A stretch of 64,000 nucleotides of DNA from Merdiplasma sp905207905 (GTDB lineage Bacteria > Bacillota > Clostridia > Lachnospirales > Lachnospiraceae). Both the position numbers and the translations under genes were made by a program. The stretch's first letter is position 1, and each line of letters begins with the position of its first letter. This document shows positions 1 through 8,769 of this stretch, in pieces. The notes under the pieces are model-generated. The model did no database searches and was not told the origin of the DNA. It worked only from the letters and a program-made list of their open reading frames with translations. The DNA is taken from positions 25,837 through 89,836 of the forward strand of contig CABRXX010000003.1 of the NCBI GenBank assembly GCA_902475025.1, given 5' to 3'.

Positions 1-1
1 A

Positions 2-850
2 AAGCCTGTGGATGTGAGAACCTCTCAGACGGACGGTACCAGAAAGTATTTGTTTGAACTGGAGGACGGCAATGTGATCGAGAGTGTTCTGATGCGCTAC
101 AAGCATGGAAATTCTGTTTGTATTTCCTCACAGGTAGGCTGCCGCATGGGCTGCCGCTTCTGCGCTTCCACCATCGGAGGACTCACAAGAAATCTGGCGC
201 CCTCGGAAATGCTGGATCAGATCTACCGCATCCAGAGACTTCTTGGAGAGCGGGTTCATAATGTGGTGGTGATGGGCACCGGGGAGCCTTTGGATAATTT
301 TGACAATTTTCTCCGTTTTGTCCGTCTTATAAGCGATGAAAACGGGCTGAATATCAGCCAGAGAAATATTACGGTCAGCACCTGCGGAATCGTACCCAAT
401 ATCCGCAGACTGGCGGAAGAGGGGCTGCAGATCACTCTGGCCCTGTCCCTTCACGGCTCCAGTCAGGAGAAGCGCCGGCGGCTGATGCCTATTGCCGATC
501 AATATGAGCTTTCCCAGGTGCTGGATGCCTGCCGCTATTACTTTGAAAAGACAGGCCGCAGGCTGACCTTTGAGTATAGCCTGGTAGGAGGAGTCAATGA
601 TCAGGAGGAAGATGCCCGGGAATTAAGCCGGCTTGCAGCCGGGCTGAACTGCCATATCAACCTGATACCTGTAAATCCGGTGAAGGAGCGTTCTTTTGTG
701 CAGCCGGACCGGAGGGTGACTCTGGCCTTTCAAAATAAACTTGAAAAAAACGGAATAAATGTTACTATTAGAAGAGAAATGGGCCGGGATATTGACGGCG
801 CCTGCGGCCAGCTGCGCCGCAGCTATATACAGAAAAATGAGGAAACATAA
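2..850 (+). CDS. rlmN: 23S rRNA/tRNA adenine C2-methyltransferase RlmN (5' partial)
   Basis: Radical-SAM enzyme that methylates C2 of A2503 in 23S rRNA and A37 in some tRNAs, in the cytoplasm. The 4Fe-4S ligands are seen in GCRMGCRFC (C-x3-C-x2-C). A Cys seven residues before the first ligand and a Cys in GACGQLRR near the C-terminus match the two further conserved cysteines of RlmN that form the methyl-carrier pair. GTGEPLDN and SLHGSSQEKRR are also family motifs. The reading frame is open to the left edge, so roughly the first 60-70 residues of the usual ~345 are missing; the GTG at 8 is not the real start. It heads the conserved Firmicutes order rlmN-prpC-prkC-rsgA-rpe-thiN, with 27 bases to the phosphatase gene. 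Confidence 0.96.
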   Translation, partial: KPVDVRTSQTDGTRKYLFELEDGNVIESVLMRYKHGNSVCISSQVGCRMGCRFCASTIGGLTRNLAPSEMLDQIYRIQRLLGERVHNVVVMGTGEPLDNFDNFLRFVRLISDENGLNISQRNITVSTCGIVPNIRRLAEEGLQITLALSLHGSSQEKRRRLMPIADQYELSQVLDACRYYFEKTGRRLTFEYSLVGGVNDQEEDARELSRLAAGLNCHINLIPVNPVKERSFVQPDRRVTLAFQNKLEKNGINVTIRREMGRDIDGACGQLRRSYIQKNEET

Positions 851-877
851 CGCTGGCGTTGGAGGAAAGGAAGAGCT

Positions 878-1612
878 ATGAGATCGTATTGTGTCACAGA
901 CATTGGCGTAAAACGGAATATGAATCAGGATTTTGTATATGCCTCCGAACAGCCGGTGGGGAATCTGCCCAACCTGTTTATTGTGGCGGACGGAATGGGA
1001 GGCCACAATGCAGGAGACCTGGCGTCTAGAAGTACAGTGGAGACCATGGTGGATTACATAGAGAGCGCAGGAGAAAAAAGCCCCATTCCCCTTTTGGAGG
1101 CCGCGATTTTGGCAGCCAACCGGAAGGTGATGGAGAAATCCCAGTCAGATAAGAGCCTGGAGGGGATGGGAACTACTGTGGTGGCAGCCACTGTGGTGGA
1201 GGACTGTCTCTATGTGGCAAATGTGGGGGACAGCCGTCTCTATGTGCTGGATGATCAGATCCAGCAGATTACCAGGGATCATTCTCTGGTGGAGGAGATG
1301 GTGAGAGCCGGACAGATTGGACGGGAGGAGGCCAGAAACCATCCGGAAAAGAATATCATCACCCGGGCGGTAGGCATGAAAAATAAATTGAGGATCGATT
1401 TCTTTGACGTGGCATTGTATGCTGGGGATAAGTTTCTGCTGTGTACGGACGGACTGACCAACATGGTGGAAGATGAGGATATCCTGGAACTGGTACAGAA
1501 GGAGACTTCGCTGGAAGCAGCCGCACACAGGCTGGTGGCTATGGCCAACCGAAACGGCGGAAAGGACAATATTTCAGTGGTTCTGGTGGAACCTATGGCA
1601 AGCGGGGTATAA
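878..1612 (+). CDS. prpC: PP2C-family Ser/Thr protein phosphatase (Stp/PrpC)
   Basis: Metal-dependent phosphatase, 244 aa, expected to reverse phosphorylation by the PASTA kinase encoded 3 bases downstream. PP2C motifs appear in order: DIGVKRNMNQD near the N-terminus, ADGMGGHNAG (metal-binding Asp), GMGTT, NVGDSRLY, LCTDGLTNMV and GGKDNISVVLV at the end. There is no membrane segment, so it is cytoplasmic. A ribosome binding site (GGAGGAAAGGAAG) lies just before the ATG. Kinase and phosphatase being adjacent and presumably co-transcribed is the standard Firmicutes arrangement; the pair controls cell-wall growth and division in relatives. Confidence 0.96.
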   Translation: MRSYCVTDIGVKRNMNQDFVYASEQPVGNLPNLFIVADGMGGHNAGDLASRSTVETMVDYIESAGEKSPIPLLEAAILAANRKVMEKSQSDKSLEGMGTTVVAATVVEDCLYVANVGDSRLYVLDDQIQQITRDHSLVEEMVRAGQIGREEARNHPEKNIITRAVGMKNKLRIDFFDVALYAGDKFLLCTDGLTNMVEDEDILELVQKETSLEAAAHRLVAMANRNGGKDNISVVLVEPMASGV

Positions 1613-1615
1613 TGT

Positions 1616-3961
1616 ATGTTAAAAGCAGGATCATTTATTCAAAACCGGTATGAGATCATAAGCCGCATCGGTTCAGGCGGGATGGCGGATGTGTACAGAG
1701 CCAAGGACCATAAGCTGAACCGCTTTGTGGCAGTGAAGGTATTAAAACAGGAATTTAAGGATGACAGTGAGTTTATCTCCAAGTTTCGGGTGGAAGCCCA
1801 GGCGGCAGGGGGATTGGCCCACGCCAACATTGTGAATGTGTATGATGTGGGAGAGGAGAACGGCATCAACTTTATTGTGATGGAGCTGGTGGAGGGTATT
1901 ACCCTGAAAGCATACATTGCAAAGAAAGGAAAGCTTTCTGTTCGGGAGGCCACCAGCATTATGCTCCAGGTGGCGGCCGGGCTGGAGGCGGCTCACAATA
2001 ATGGAATCATCCACAGGGATGTAAAGCCTCAGAATATTATTATTTCTGTGGATGGAAAAGCCAAGGTGGCGGATTTTGGTATTGCCAGAGCGGCTTCCTC
2101 CAACACGATCAATTCCAGCGCCATGGGCTCGGTGCATTACAGCTCTCCGGAGCAGACCAGAGGCGGTTACAGCGATGCAAAGAGCGATATCTATTCTCTT
2201 GGCATTACCATGTATGAGATGCTCACCGGGCGGGTGCCCTTTGATGGGGACAGCACAGTGGCAGTGGCTTTAAAGCACCTTCAGGAGGAGATTCAGTCTC
2301 CCAGAAAACTGGAGCCGGAGATACCTTTCAGCACAGAGCAGATCATTTTAAAATGCACCCAGAAGAGTCCAGACAGACGATACGCCAACATGACGGAGCT
2401 GATTCGGGATTTGAAGGAATCTTTAGTAAATCCGGAAGGGAATTTTGTCACAATTCCCAAGCTCAATCCCAATGCTCACACCATCCTTCTGTCAAAGGAG
2501 GAGATGGATCAGATCAAAAGCAGCGCAATGCCCATGTACGATGAAAACCTGAATACCGGGGCAGTGCGGCAATTTTCTGATACCGGAAATGTGACAGGCG
2601 AGAAGCTAAGACAGCCTTACGGTGGAAATTATTATCAGAACAGCGGTTACCAGGGGGTGGCCTACAATCGGGAGACCAATTATCCCGGAGGTTCCTATGC
2701 GGGAATGTACCAGGACGGAGGCGTCTACTCCGCGCTGGAGGAGCTGGAGGAGCAGCAGAATCAGTTTGATGAGGAGATGGAGGAGTTCCGACGCAAGAAG
2801 CGAAGAAATTTTTCCGGAAATGCCAGAAGAGACCGGGAGGACGCGGGAAATCCGGGAGGAGAGCGGCTGATCACTGTGATCAGCATCGTCCTGGCGGTGG
2901 CGGTAGGATGCGTACTGCTGGCCATGCTGGGCCGGGCTTTGGGAATCTTTCATTTTGGTTCCAGTGAAAATCAGGGAGGCGCCCAGAACAGTCCGCAGAC
3001 GGTTGTGACGGAGACAGAAGCAGTGGACAACCGTTCGGTGCAGGTGCCGAACCTGGAGGGCAAAACGGAAGCGGAAGCGCAGAGCATGCTGCGGGAACTG
3101 AATCTGGGATATAAATATCAGGGAGAAGCTCCCTCCACGCAGTATGCCAAGGGGCTGGTGATCAGCCAAACCGTAGAGGCAGACACTATGGTGGAAAAAA
3201 ATACTACGGTAGGATATACCTTAAGTTCCGGCTCGCAGGAGCCTCTGACCGTTCCGGGACTTTCCGGAGTTTCCCGGGAGGAGGCGGAAAAAACGCTTAC
3301 CGGCATGGGGCTGATGGTTTCTGTGGATAACAGCCGCTACAGTGATACGGTAGCGGAGGGAATGGTGATCACCACCAACCCGGGAGCAGGTTCTAATGTG
3401 AATTTGGGAGATACAGTGACCCTCTATATCAGTCAGGGAGCAGAAGGGTCTACGGTGGTAGTGCCCAAGGTGGTGGGCCATTATGTGGAGGATGCCAGAA
3501 CCGCCCTTGGAAATCTTGGGCTGTTTGTGTATTATACAGAGGTAGTGGATCCGTCTGTGGAAAAAGGACTGGTGATTGCGCAGGATATTCCGGAAGGAAC
3601 CAGCGTTAAGACAGGAACCAACGTAACGATTACCGTGAGTGCAGGATCCGGAGAGGGAGAGGCCACTGTGGGTACGGGCACAGGCAAGTGGATGTGCAGC
3701 GCTCTTTTGGTAGCGCCCCAGGACACCGGGGAAGTGTATGAAGAGGAGCTGGTGCGGATCGTGGTGGTTCAAAATGAAGGACTGGAAAACGAGACGAAGA
3801 ATACTGTGTTTGAGGGAATTATTACCTTTCCTTACAGTTTGAATGTGGAGGGAGCCGCAGGGGTGAGTACAGGCACTGCCTACGTCTATGTGTTGGATGC
3901 CCAGACCTGGGAGATTGAGACTACGATTAAATATCCGATTGAATTTGAATCGGTAAGCTGA
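1616..3961 (+). CDS. prkC: PASTA-domain Ser/Thr protein kinase (PrkC/StkP)
   Basis: Membrane kinase of 781 aa that senses muropeptides or lipid II outside and phosphorylates proteins inside. Residues 1-275 are a Hanks-type kinase: glycine loop IGSGGMADVY (18-27), ATP-binding Lys41 in VAVKVLK, catalytic HRDVKPQN (133-140) and DFG (153-155). A Tyr/Gly-rich, charged linker follows. One membrane segment lies at about 420-440, preceded by a KKRRN stretch, which puts the kinase inside. Three PASTA repeats occupy about 474-680, each starting with a V-P-x-hydrophobic motif. A further ~100-residue beta-rich tail (681-781) follows the last PASTA and is not part of the classical PrkC design. The start is fixed by the 3-base gap after prpC. 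Confidence 0.96.
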   Translation: MLKAGSFIQNRYEIISRIGSGGMADVYRAKDHKLNRFVAVKVLKQEFKDDSEFISKFRVEAQAAGGLAHANIVNVYDVGEENGINFIVMELVEGITLKAYIAKKGKLSVREATSIMLQVAAGLEAAHNNGIIHRDVKPQNIIISVDGKAKVADFGIARAASSNTINSSAMGSVHYSSPEQTRGGYSDAKSDIYSLGITMYEMLTGRVPFDGDSTVAVALKHLQEEIQSPRKLEPEIPFSTEQIILKCTQKSPDRRYANMTELIRDLKESLVNPEGNFVTIPKLNPNAHTILLSKEEMDQIKSSAMPMYDENLNTGAVRQFSDTGNVTGEKLRQPYGGNYYQNSGYQGVAYNRETNYPGGSYAGMYQDGGVYSALEELEEQQNQFDEEMEEFRRKKRRNFSGNARRDREDAGNPGGERLITVISIVLAVAVGCVLLAMLGRALGIFHFGSSENQGGAQNSPQTVVTETEAVDNRSVQVPNLEGKTEAEAQSMLRELNLGYKYQGEAPSTQYAKGLVISQTVEADTMVEKNTTVGYTLSSGSQEPLTVPGLSGVSREEAEKTLTGMGLMVSVDNSRYSDTVAEGMVITTNPGAGSNVNLGDTVTLYISQGAEGSTVVVPKVVGHYVEDARTALGNLGLFVYYTEVVDPSVEKGLVIAQDIPEGTSVKTGTNVTITVSAGSGEGEATVGTGTGKWMCSALLVAPQDTGEVYEEELVRIVVVQNEGLENETKNTVFEGIITFPYSLNVEGAAGVSTGTAYVYVLDAQTWEIETTIKYPIEFESVS

Positions 3962-4061
3962 ACAGACAACGGAAGCAATGGAAATGGCAGGAGTCGGAGA
4001 ACAGAAGAAGCAGAAGGACGGCAGAAGCCGGAGAATGGCAGGAACCAGAGTAGGAGCGGGG

Positions 4062-4940
4062 ATGCAGGGAAAGATCATTAAGGGAATCGGCGGTTTTTAT
4101 TATGTGCATGTAGAAGGTGCCGGAGTGTATGAGTGCAGGGCTAAGGGCATTTTTCGAAAAGACAAGAAGAAGCCCCTGGTAGGTGATAATGTGGAGATTA
4201 CAGTTTTAGATCAGGAAAAGATGGTGGGAAATGTGGAACTGCTTCTCCCCAGGAAAAATGAACTGATCCGGCCCGCAGCGGCCAATGTGGATCAGGCGTT
4301 GGTGGTATTTGCCGCCGCCAGTCCCAAGCCCAACTTAAATCTTCTGGATCGTTTTCTCATCTCCATGGAGCAGCAGCAGATTCCGGTAGCCATCTGTTTC
4401 AACAAGTCCGATCTGGTATCGGAACAGGAAATGCAGGAGTTTGGCCAAGTGTACGAAAACTGCGGATGTCAGGTGTTTTTTATCAGCGTGTCCTGCAGGG
4501 AAGGGCTGGATGAGATTGAGAAGCTGATTACCGGAAAGACTACAGTGGTGGCGGGGCCTTCCGGAGTTGGGAAATCCTCTCTCACCAATTACCTTCAGCC
4601 CAAGGCCGGGATGGAGGTGGGAGAGGTGAGCAGAAAGATCGACCGGGGGCGTCATACCACCAGACATACAGAGCTTATCTGGGTGAAAGAACACACCTAT
4701 TTTTTGGATACTCCTGGATTTAGTTCCTTGTATCTGCAGAATTTAAAGCCGGAGGAGCTGCCAGCCTACTTTCCGGAATTTACAGCCTTTGAGGGGGAGT
4801 GTCGCTTTCAGGGCTGTATGCATATTTCGGAGCCGGACTGCGGCGTGAAGCAGGCGCTGGCAGAGGGAAAGATCCCGGCTTGCCGTTATGAGAATTATTT
4901 ACTTTTGGAAGAAGAATTAAAGCACCAAAGGAGGTATTAG
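4062..4940 (+). CDS. rsgA: Small ribosomal subunit biogenesis GTPase RsgA
   Basis: Circularly permuted GTPase that helps 30S subunit maturation, 292 aa. An OB-fold N-terminus (starting MQGKIIKGIGG) precedes the permuted G-domain: G4 motif FNKSD comes first, then G1 GPSGVGKSS, then DTPGF. The C-terminal zinc knuckle is seen as ECRFQGCMH with a further Cys in EPDCGV. An in-frame ATG exists at 3978, but the 28 extra residues are low-complexity Lys/Arg/Gly. An AGGAG at 4052-4056 sits 5 bases before the ATG at 4062, so 4062 is chosen. It lies four bases before rpe. Confidence 0.95.
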   Translation: MQGKIIKGIGGFYYVHVEGAGVYECRAKGIFRKDKKKPLVGDNVEITVLDQEKMVGNVELLLPRKNELIRPAAANVDQALVVFAAASPKPNLNLLDRFLISMEQQQIPVAICFNKSDLVSEQEMQEFGQVYENCGCQVFFISVSCREGLDEIEKLITGKTTVVAGPSGVGKSSLTNYLQPKAGMEVGEVSRKIDRGRHTTRHTELIWVKEHTYFLDTPGFSSLYLQNLKPEELPAYFPEFTAFEGECRFQGCMHISEPDCGVKQALAEGKIPACRYENYLLLEEELKHQRRY

Positions 4941-4944
4941 AACT

Positions 4945-5604
4945 ATGAATATATTATCCCCATCTATTTTATCAGCAGATTTTGCCTGCCTGGGAGAGCA
5001 GATCGCAAAAGTTGAGCAGGCGGGGGCTCAGTATATCCACATTGATGTGATGGATGGTTTTTTTGTGCCCAGCATTACTTTTGGGATGCCGGTAATTCAG
5101 TCTATCCGCAAAGTGACGGAGAAGGTGTTTGATGTCCATCTGATGGTGGAGCAGCCGGAGCGGTATATCGATGAGTTTGTCCGCTGCGGAGCTGACATTA
5201 TTACGATTCACGCAGAGGCCTGTACCCATTTGGACAGTACGCTGTCCTATATCCGCAGCAAGGGCGTAAAGGCCGGACTGGCTTTGTGCCCCTCTACTCC
5301 CTTAACGGTTCTGGATTACCTGTGGAATAAGCTGGATATGGTGCTTTTAATGACCGTGAATCCCGGATTTGGAGGACAGAAATACATTCCGGAGATGACA
5401 GAGAAGGTGGCCGCCCTGCGGAAAATAATGGATGAGCGGGGACTGAATATGGATCTTGAGGTGGACGGGGGTATCAATGAGGACACCATCCGCTCGGTTT
5501 TGGAAGCAGGTGCGAATGTGCTGGTGGCCGGTTCTGCGGTATTTAAAGGAAATATTGAAGAAAACGTGGAAAAATATCTGAAGATTATGCGGGAGTACGA
5601 ATGA
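4945..5604 (+). CDS. rpe: Ribulose-phosphate 3-epimerase
   Basis: Interconverts ribulose 5-phosphate and xylulose 5-phosphate in the pentose phosphate pathway; 219 aa, the normal family length, a TIM barrel. Signature segments are SPSILSADFA at the N-terminus, HIDVMDGFFVP (catalytic Asp and metal ligands), VHLMVEQPE, MTVNPGFGGQ and the second catalytic Asp in EVDGGIN. Phosphate-binding glycines are in VAGSAVF. An AAAGGAGG ribosome binding site precedes the ATG. The last 4 bases overlap thiN, suggesting translational coupling. Confidence 0.97.
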   Translation: MNILSPSILSADFACLGEQIAKVEQAGAQYIHIDVMDGFFVPSITFGMPVIQSIRKVTEKVFDVHLMVEQPERYIDEFVRCGADIITIHAEACTHLDSTLSYIRSKGVKAGLALCPSTPLTVLDYLWNKLDMVLLMTVNPGFGGQKYIPEMTEKVAALRKIMDERGLNMDLEVDGGINEDTIRSVLEAGANVLVAGSAVFKGNIEENVEKYLKIMREYE

Positions 5605-6254
5605 AAACAGCAGTGATTGTCAGCGGGGGTAAGATCGAGGAAGATTTTGCCCTTCGTTTTTTGGAAAAAGAGAAGTTTGACTATTTGATCGCAGCAGACA
5701 GGGGGCTGAAGTTTCTGCAGGAGCAGGGTCTGGTGCCTACCCATATTGTGGGAGATTTTGATTCCTCTGGAAAGGAGCTTCTGGAACTCTACCGGGACAA
5801 TCCACAGGTAGAGATTCGCACCTTCCAGCCAGAGAAGGACTGGACGGACACAGAGATTGCTCTGGAGCAGGCGGCAGCCCTGGGCTGTACCCGGGTAAAT
5901 ATTCTGGGAGCCACAGGGGGCAGCCGGGTGGATCACCTGATTGGAAACCTTCAGCTGTTGTCCCTGGCTCTGGAGCGGGGCGTGGACTGCTATCTTCTGG
6001 ATTCGAAAAACAAGATCTATCTTCGGGATCAGGAATTTACGGTGGACAAAAGGAGCCAATGGGGTACCTATGTATCTCTATTTGCCCTGGGAGGCGATGT
6101 GGAGGGACTGACTCTTCACGGTATGAAATACCCCCTCCATGAGTACACCCTAGGTTCCGTGGGAACCAGGGCTGTGAGCAATGAGATACAGGAGGAGATG
6201 GGACACATTACTTTTCGCAGCGGCCGGCTGCTGGTGGTGGAGGCAAGGGATTAG
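5601..6254 (+). CDS. thiN: Thiamine pyrophosphokinase
   Basis: Transfers pyrophosphate from ATP to thiamine to make TPP; 217 aa. Family motifs: AADRGLKFL, HIVGDFDS (metal/ATP-binding Asp cluster), EKDWTDTEIAL, and GATGGSRVDHLIGNL. The C-terminal part (GTYVSLFAL, LGSVGTRAVSNE) is the thiamine-binding beta domain. The ATG overlaps the rpe stop (ATGA). It is the last gene of the rlmN operon; a terminator follows directly. Confidence 0.95.
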   Translation: MKTAVIVSGGKIEEDFALRFLEKEKFDYLIAADRGLKFLQEQGLVPTHIVGDFDSSGKELLELYRDNPQVEIRTFQPEKDWTDTEIALEQAAALGCTRVNILGATGGSRVDHLIGNLQLLSLALERGVDCYLLDSKNKIYLRDQEFTVDKRSQWGTYVSLFALGGDVEGLTLHGMKYPLHEYTLGSVGTRAVSNEIQEEMGHITFRSGRLLVVEARD

Positions 6255-6259
6255 AGACA

Positions 6260-6290
6260 GGTAACTTGCTGAGGCAGGTTGCCTTTTAGT
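6260..6290 (+). terminator. Intrinsic terminator after thiN
   Basis: A 10-bp stem (GGTAACTTGC / GCAGGTTGCC, with G-U pairs) around a TGAG loop is followed by TTTTAGTT. It starts six bases after the thiN stop and closes the rlmN-thiN operon. Confidence 0.85.
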
Positions 6291-6331
6291 TAAATGCTGC
6301 AATAGAAAGGAAATCTGGCAGAAACTGAATA

Positions 6332-6360
6332 TTCACAAAGATATAATGGTATGGTACAAT
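6332..6360 (+). promoter_or_regulatory. Sigma-A-type promoter upstream of ychF
   Basis: TTCACA, a 17-base spacer, then TACAAT preceded by TGG (extended -10). It lies about 170 bases before the ychF start, giving a long AT-rich leader with no ORF. A second -10-like TATAAT lies within the spacer. Confidence 0.6.
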
Positions 6361-6529
6361 ATAAATTGCTGTATTAGGGCTTCTTGAGAAAAGAGCCGGA
6401 ATATGGGAAAAGATTTAAAAAGCAAAGAATTTGGTCTGATTACTGGATTAGGATAAAAAAGAAAACAGCTACCATGCTGAAAAAGCAAAAGGATAAGCAT
6501 CAAAGGATTTATAGGAGGAAATATAGAAA

Positions 6530-7627
6530 ATGAAACTAGGTATTGTAGGACTGCCCAATGTGGGCAAAAGTACACTGTTTAACTCGCTGACGAAGGCTGG
6601 CGCAGAGTCTGCCAATTATCCCTTCTGTACCATCGACCCCAACGTGGGGGTGGTGGCTGTGCCGGATCAGAGGCTGAAACTGCTGGCTGATCTGTACCAC
6701 TCTGCAAAGGTGACTCCGGCAGTGATCGAATTTGTGGACATTGCAGGATTGGTGAAGGGAGCCTCCAAGGGGGAGGGCCTTGGGAACCAGTTCCTGGCCA
6801 ATATCCGGGAGGTGGATGCCATTGTCCATGTGGTGCGCTGTTTTGAGGACACCAATGTGATCCATGTGGACGGCAGTGTGGATCCGGTGCGGGATATTGA
6901 GACCATTAACCTGGAGCTGATTTTTTCCGATCTGGAGATCCTGGAGAGAAGAATCGCTAAAACTTCCAGGGGAGCCAGAAATGACAAGGCGCTGGCAAAG
7001 GAACTGGAACTGCTTAACAGCCTGAAGGCCTATCTGGAGGACGGCAAGCTGGCCATTACCTATCAGACAGAGGATGAGGAGGAGCAGGCGCTTCTGGATT
7101 CTTTTAACCTGCTTACCGCAAAGCCGGTGATCTTTGCAGCCAATGTGTGCGAGGATGACCTGGCGGATGACGGAGCTTCCAATTCTTACGTTCAGGCAGT
7201 GAGAGAGTATGCCAAGGAGACTGGAAGCGGTGTGTTTGTGATTTGTGCCAAAATCGAGGAAGAGATCTCAGAGCTGGAGGAAGATGAGAAAGCCATGTTC
7301 CTGGAGGATTTGGGACTGAAGGAGTCCGGTTTGGAAAAACTGATCGCAGCCAGCTACGATCTTCTGGGACTGATGAGCTTCCTCACAGCAGGTGAGACGG
7401 AGACCAGAGCATGGACCATCCGCAAGGGCACCAAGGCGCCTCAGGCGGCAGGTAAGATTCATTCTGACTTCGAGAGAGGATTTATCCGGGCGGAGGTAGT
7501 CAACTATCAGAACCTGTTAGACTGCGGCTCCTTATCAGCAGCCAGAGAAAAAGGTCTGGTAGGGCTGGAAGGAAAGGATTATGTAGTCCAGGACGGCGAT
7601 GTGATCCTGTTCCGTTTCAATGTGTAA
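6530..7627 (+). CDS. ychF: Redox-regulated ATPase YchF (Obg family)
   Basis: P-loop NTPase of 365 aa; YchF/OLA1 proteins prefer ATP and bind ribosomes. G1 is GLPNVGKST (residues 5-13), followed by the switch region ANYPFCTIDPN and G3 VDIAGLVKG. The G4 position reads NVCEDD rather than the NKxD of true GTPases, typical of YchF and consistent with ATP use. A TGS-like C-terminal domain ends with GDVILFRFNV. An ATAGGAGG ribosome binding site lies 9 bases before the ATG. Confidence 0.96.
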   Translation: MKLGIVGLPNVGKSTLFNSLTKAGAESANYPFCTIDPNVGVVAVPDQRLKLLADLYHSAKVTPAVIEFVDIAGLVKGASKGEGLGNQFLANIREVDAIVHVVRCFEDTNVIHVDGSVDPVRDIETINLELIFSDLEILERRIAKTSRGARNDKALAKELELLNSLKAYLEDGKLAITYQTEDEEEQALLDSFNLLTAKPVIFAANVCEDDLADDGASNSYVQAVREYAKETGSGVFVICAKIEEEISELEEDEKAMFLEDLGLKESGLEKLIAASYDLLGLMSFLTAGETETRAWTIRKGTKAPQAAGKIHSDFERGFIRAEVVNYQNLLDCGSLSAAREKGLVGLEGKDYVVQDGDVILFRFNV

Positions 7628-7683
7628 CTTTAGTTCCGGACAGCAGGAAAACGGGGTTCAGTTTTTAGTATGGAAGGAGCGCT

Positions 7684-8586
7684 ATGACAACAGACAGCAT
7701 TCTGTTTCCCAACCTGGGGATCGCTTTGCCTCATGTGGGCAAGACGGTCTCCATCTTTGGATTTGAGATCGCATATTATGGGATTGTAATTGCACTGGCC
7801 ATGATGGCAGGGCTTTTTCTTGCCATGTGGGCAGCCAAAAAGACGAAGCAGGATCCAGATGACTATTTCAACCTGGCTATGATCGCCATTGTGGTATCGC
7901 TGATCTGCGCCAGATTGTACTATGTGGTCTTTTCCTGGGATTATTACAAGGACCATCTCCTGGAAATTTTGAATTTCCGGGGAGGCGGGCTGGCCATCTA
8001 CGGCGGTGTGATCGGCGGCGTGGCTACCTGCATTGTGTATGGGAAAATGAAAAAAATGAATTACGCGAAACTGATGGATACCGCCTGCCTTGGACTGATA
8101 CTGGGGCAGATTATCGGGCGGTGGGGGAATTTCTTTAACCGGGAGGCCTTTGGGGGATACACCGATGGACTGCTGGCTATGCAGCTTCCCCTGGATGCAG
8201 TCAGGGCCAGTGAGGTGACTCAGGAGATGATGGCCCATGTCCAGGAGATTGACGGGGTAAAATTCATTCAGGTACATCCCACCTTTCTCTATGAGTCCCT
8301 TTGGAATTTGGCAGTGCTGGCAGTGCTGCTGGTGATCACGGTGAAGGGGCTGAAAAAGTTTCAGGGGGAAGTGGTGTTGTTTTATCTGCTGCTTTACGGG
8401 CTGGGACGGATGTGGATTGAGGGGCTGCGGACGGATCAGCTTTTGCTGCCTGTGACTGGGCTTCCGGTTTCCCAGGTGCTCTCAGGCGTGCTGGCGGCCG
8501 GTTCCCTGGCAGCGATTCTGGTGCTGCGGCGCAGACAGGGCCAGCGCCTTTCCGTTGAGAAAAGAAGCAATAGGAAGAAACACTGA
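7684..8586 (+). CDS. lgt: Prolipoprotein diacylglyceryl transferase
   Basis: Multi-pass membrane enzyme, 300 aa, that moves diacylglycerol from phosphatidylglycerol to the lipobox cysteine of prelipoproteins. Signature motifs: GGLAIYGGVIGG, GRWGNFFNREAFGG (conserved Arg, Asn and Glu), HPTFLYES and YGLGRMWIEGLRTD. About seven hydrophobic segments are visible. The C-terminal tail is short and very basic. The ATG follows GGAAGGAGCGCT. It lies 57 bases downstream of ychF with no terminator between, so may be co-transcribed. Confidence 0.96.
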   Translation: MTTDSILFPNLGIALPHVGKTVSIFGFEIAYYGIVIALAMMAGLFLAMWAAKKTKQDPDDYFNLAMIAIVVSLICARLYYVVFSWDYYKDHLLEILNFRGGGLAIYGGVIGGVATCIVYGKMKKMNYAKLMDTACLGLILGQIIGRWGNFFNREAFGGYTDGLLAMQLPLDAVRASEVTQEMMAHVQEIDGVKFIQVHPTFLYESLWNLAVLAVLLVITVKGLKKFQGEVVLFYLLLYGLGRMWIEGLRTDQLLLPVTGLPVSQVLSGVLAAGSLAAILVLRRRQGQRLSVEKRSNRKKH

Positions 8587-8769
8587 TCCAGAAGAGAGAG
8601 CAAAAAGATAGAAGTACAAAGGCGCTGTTTATCGGATTGACCGGGAACAGTAACCAGCAAAACAGCAGACTATCAGAAAGTAAAAGAAGCAGGACAACAG
8701 GGCCTTAGCAAGATGCAAAGGCAGGGGAGAAAACACCGAATAAGGGGAAGATTTACAAAAGGAGAGACT

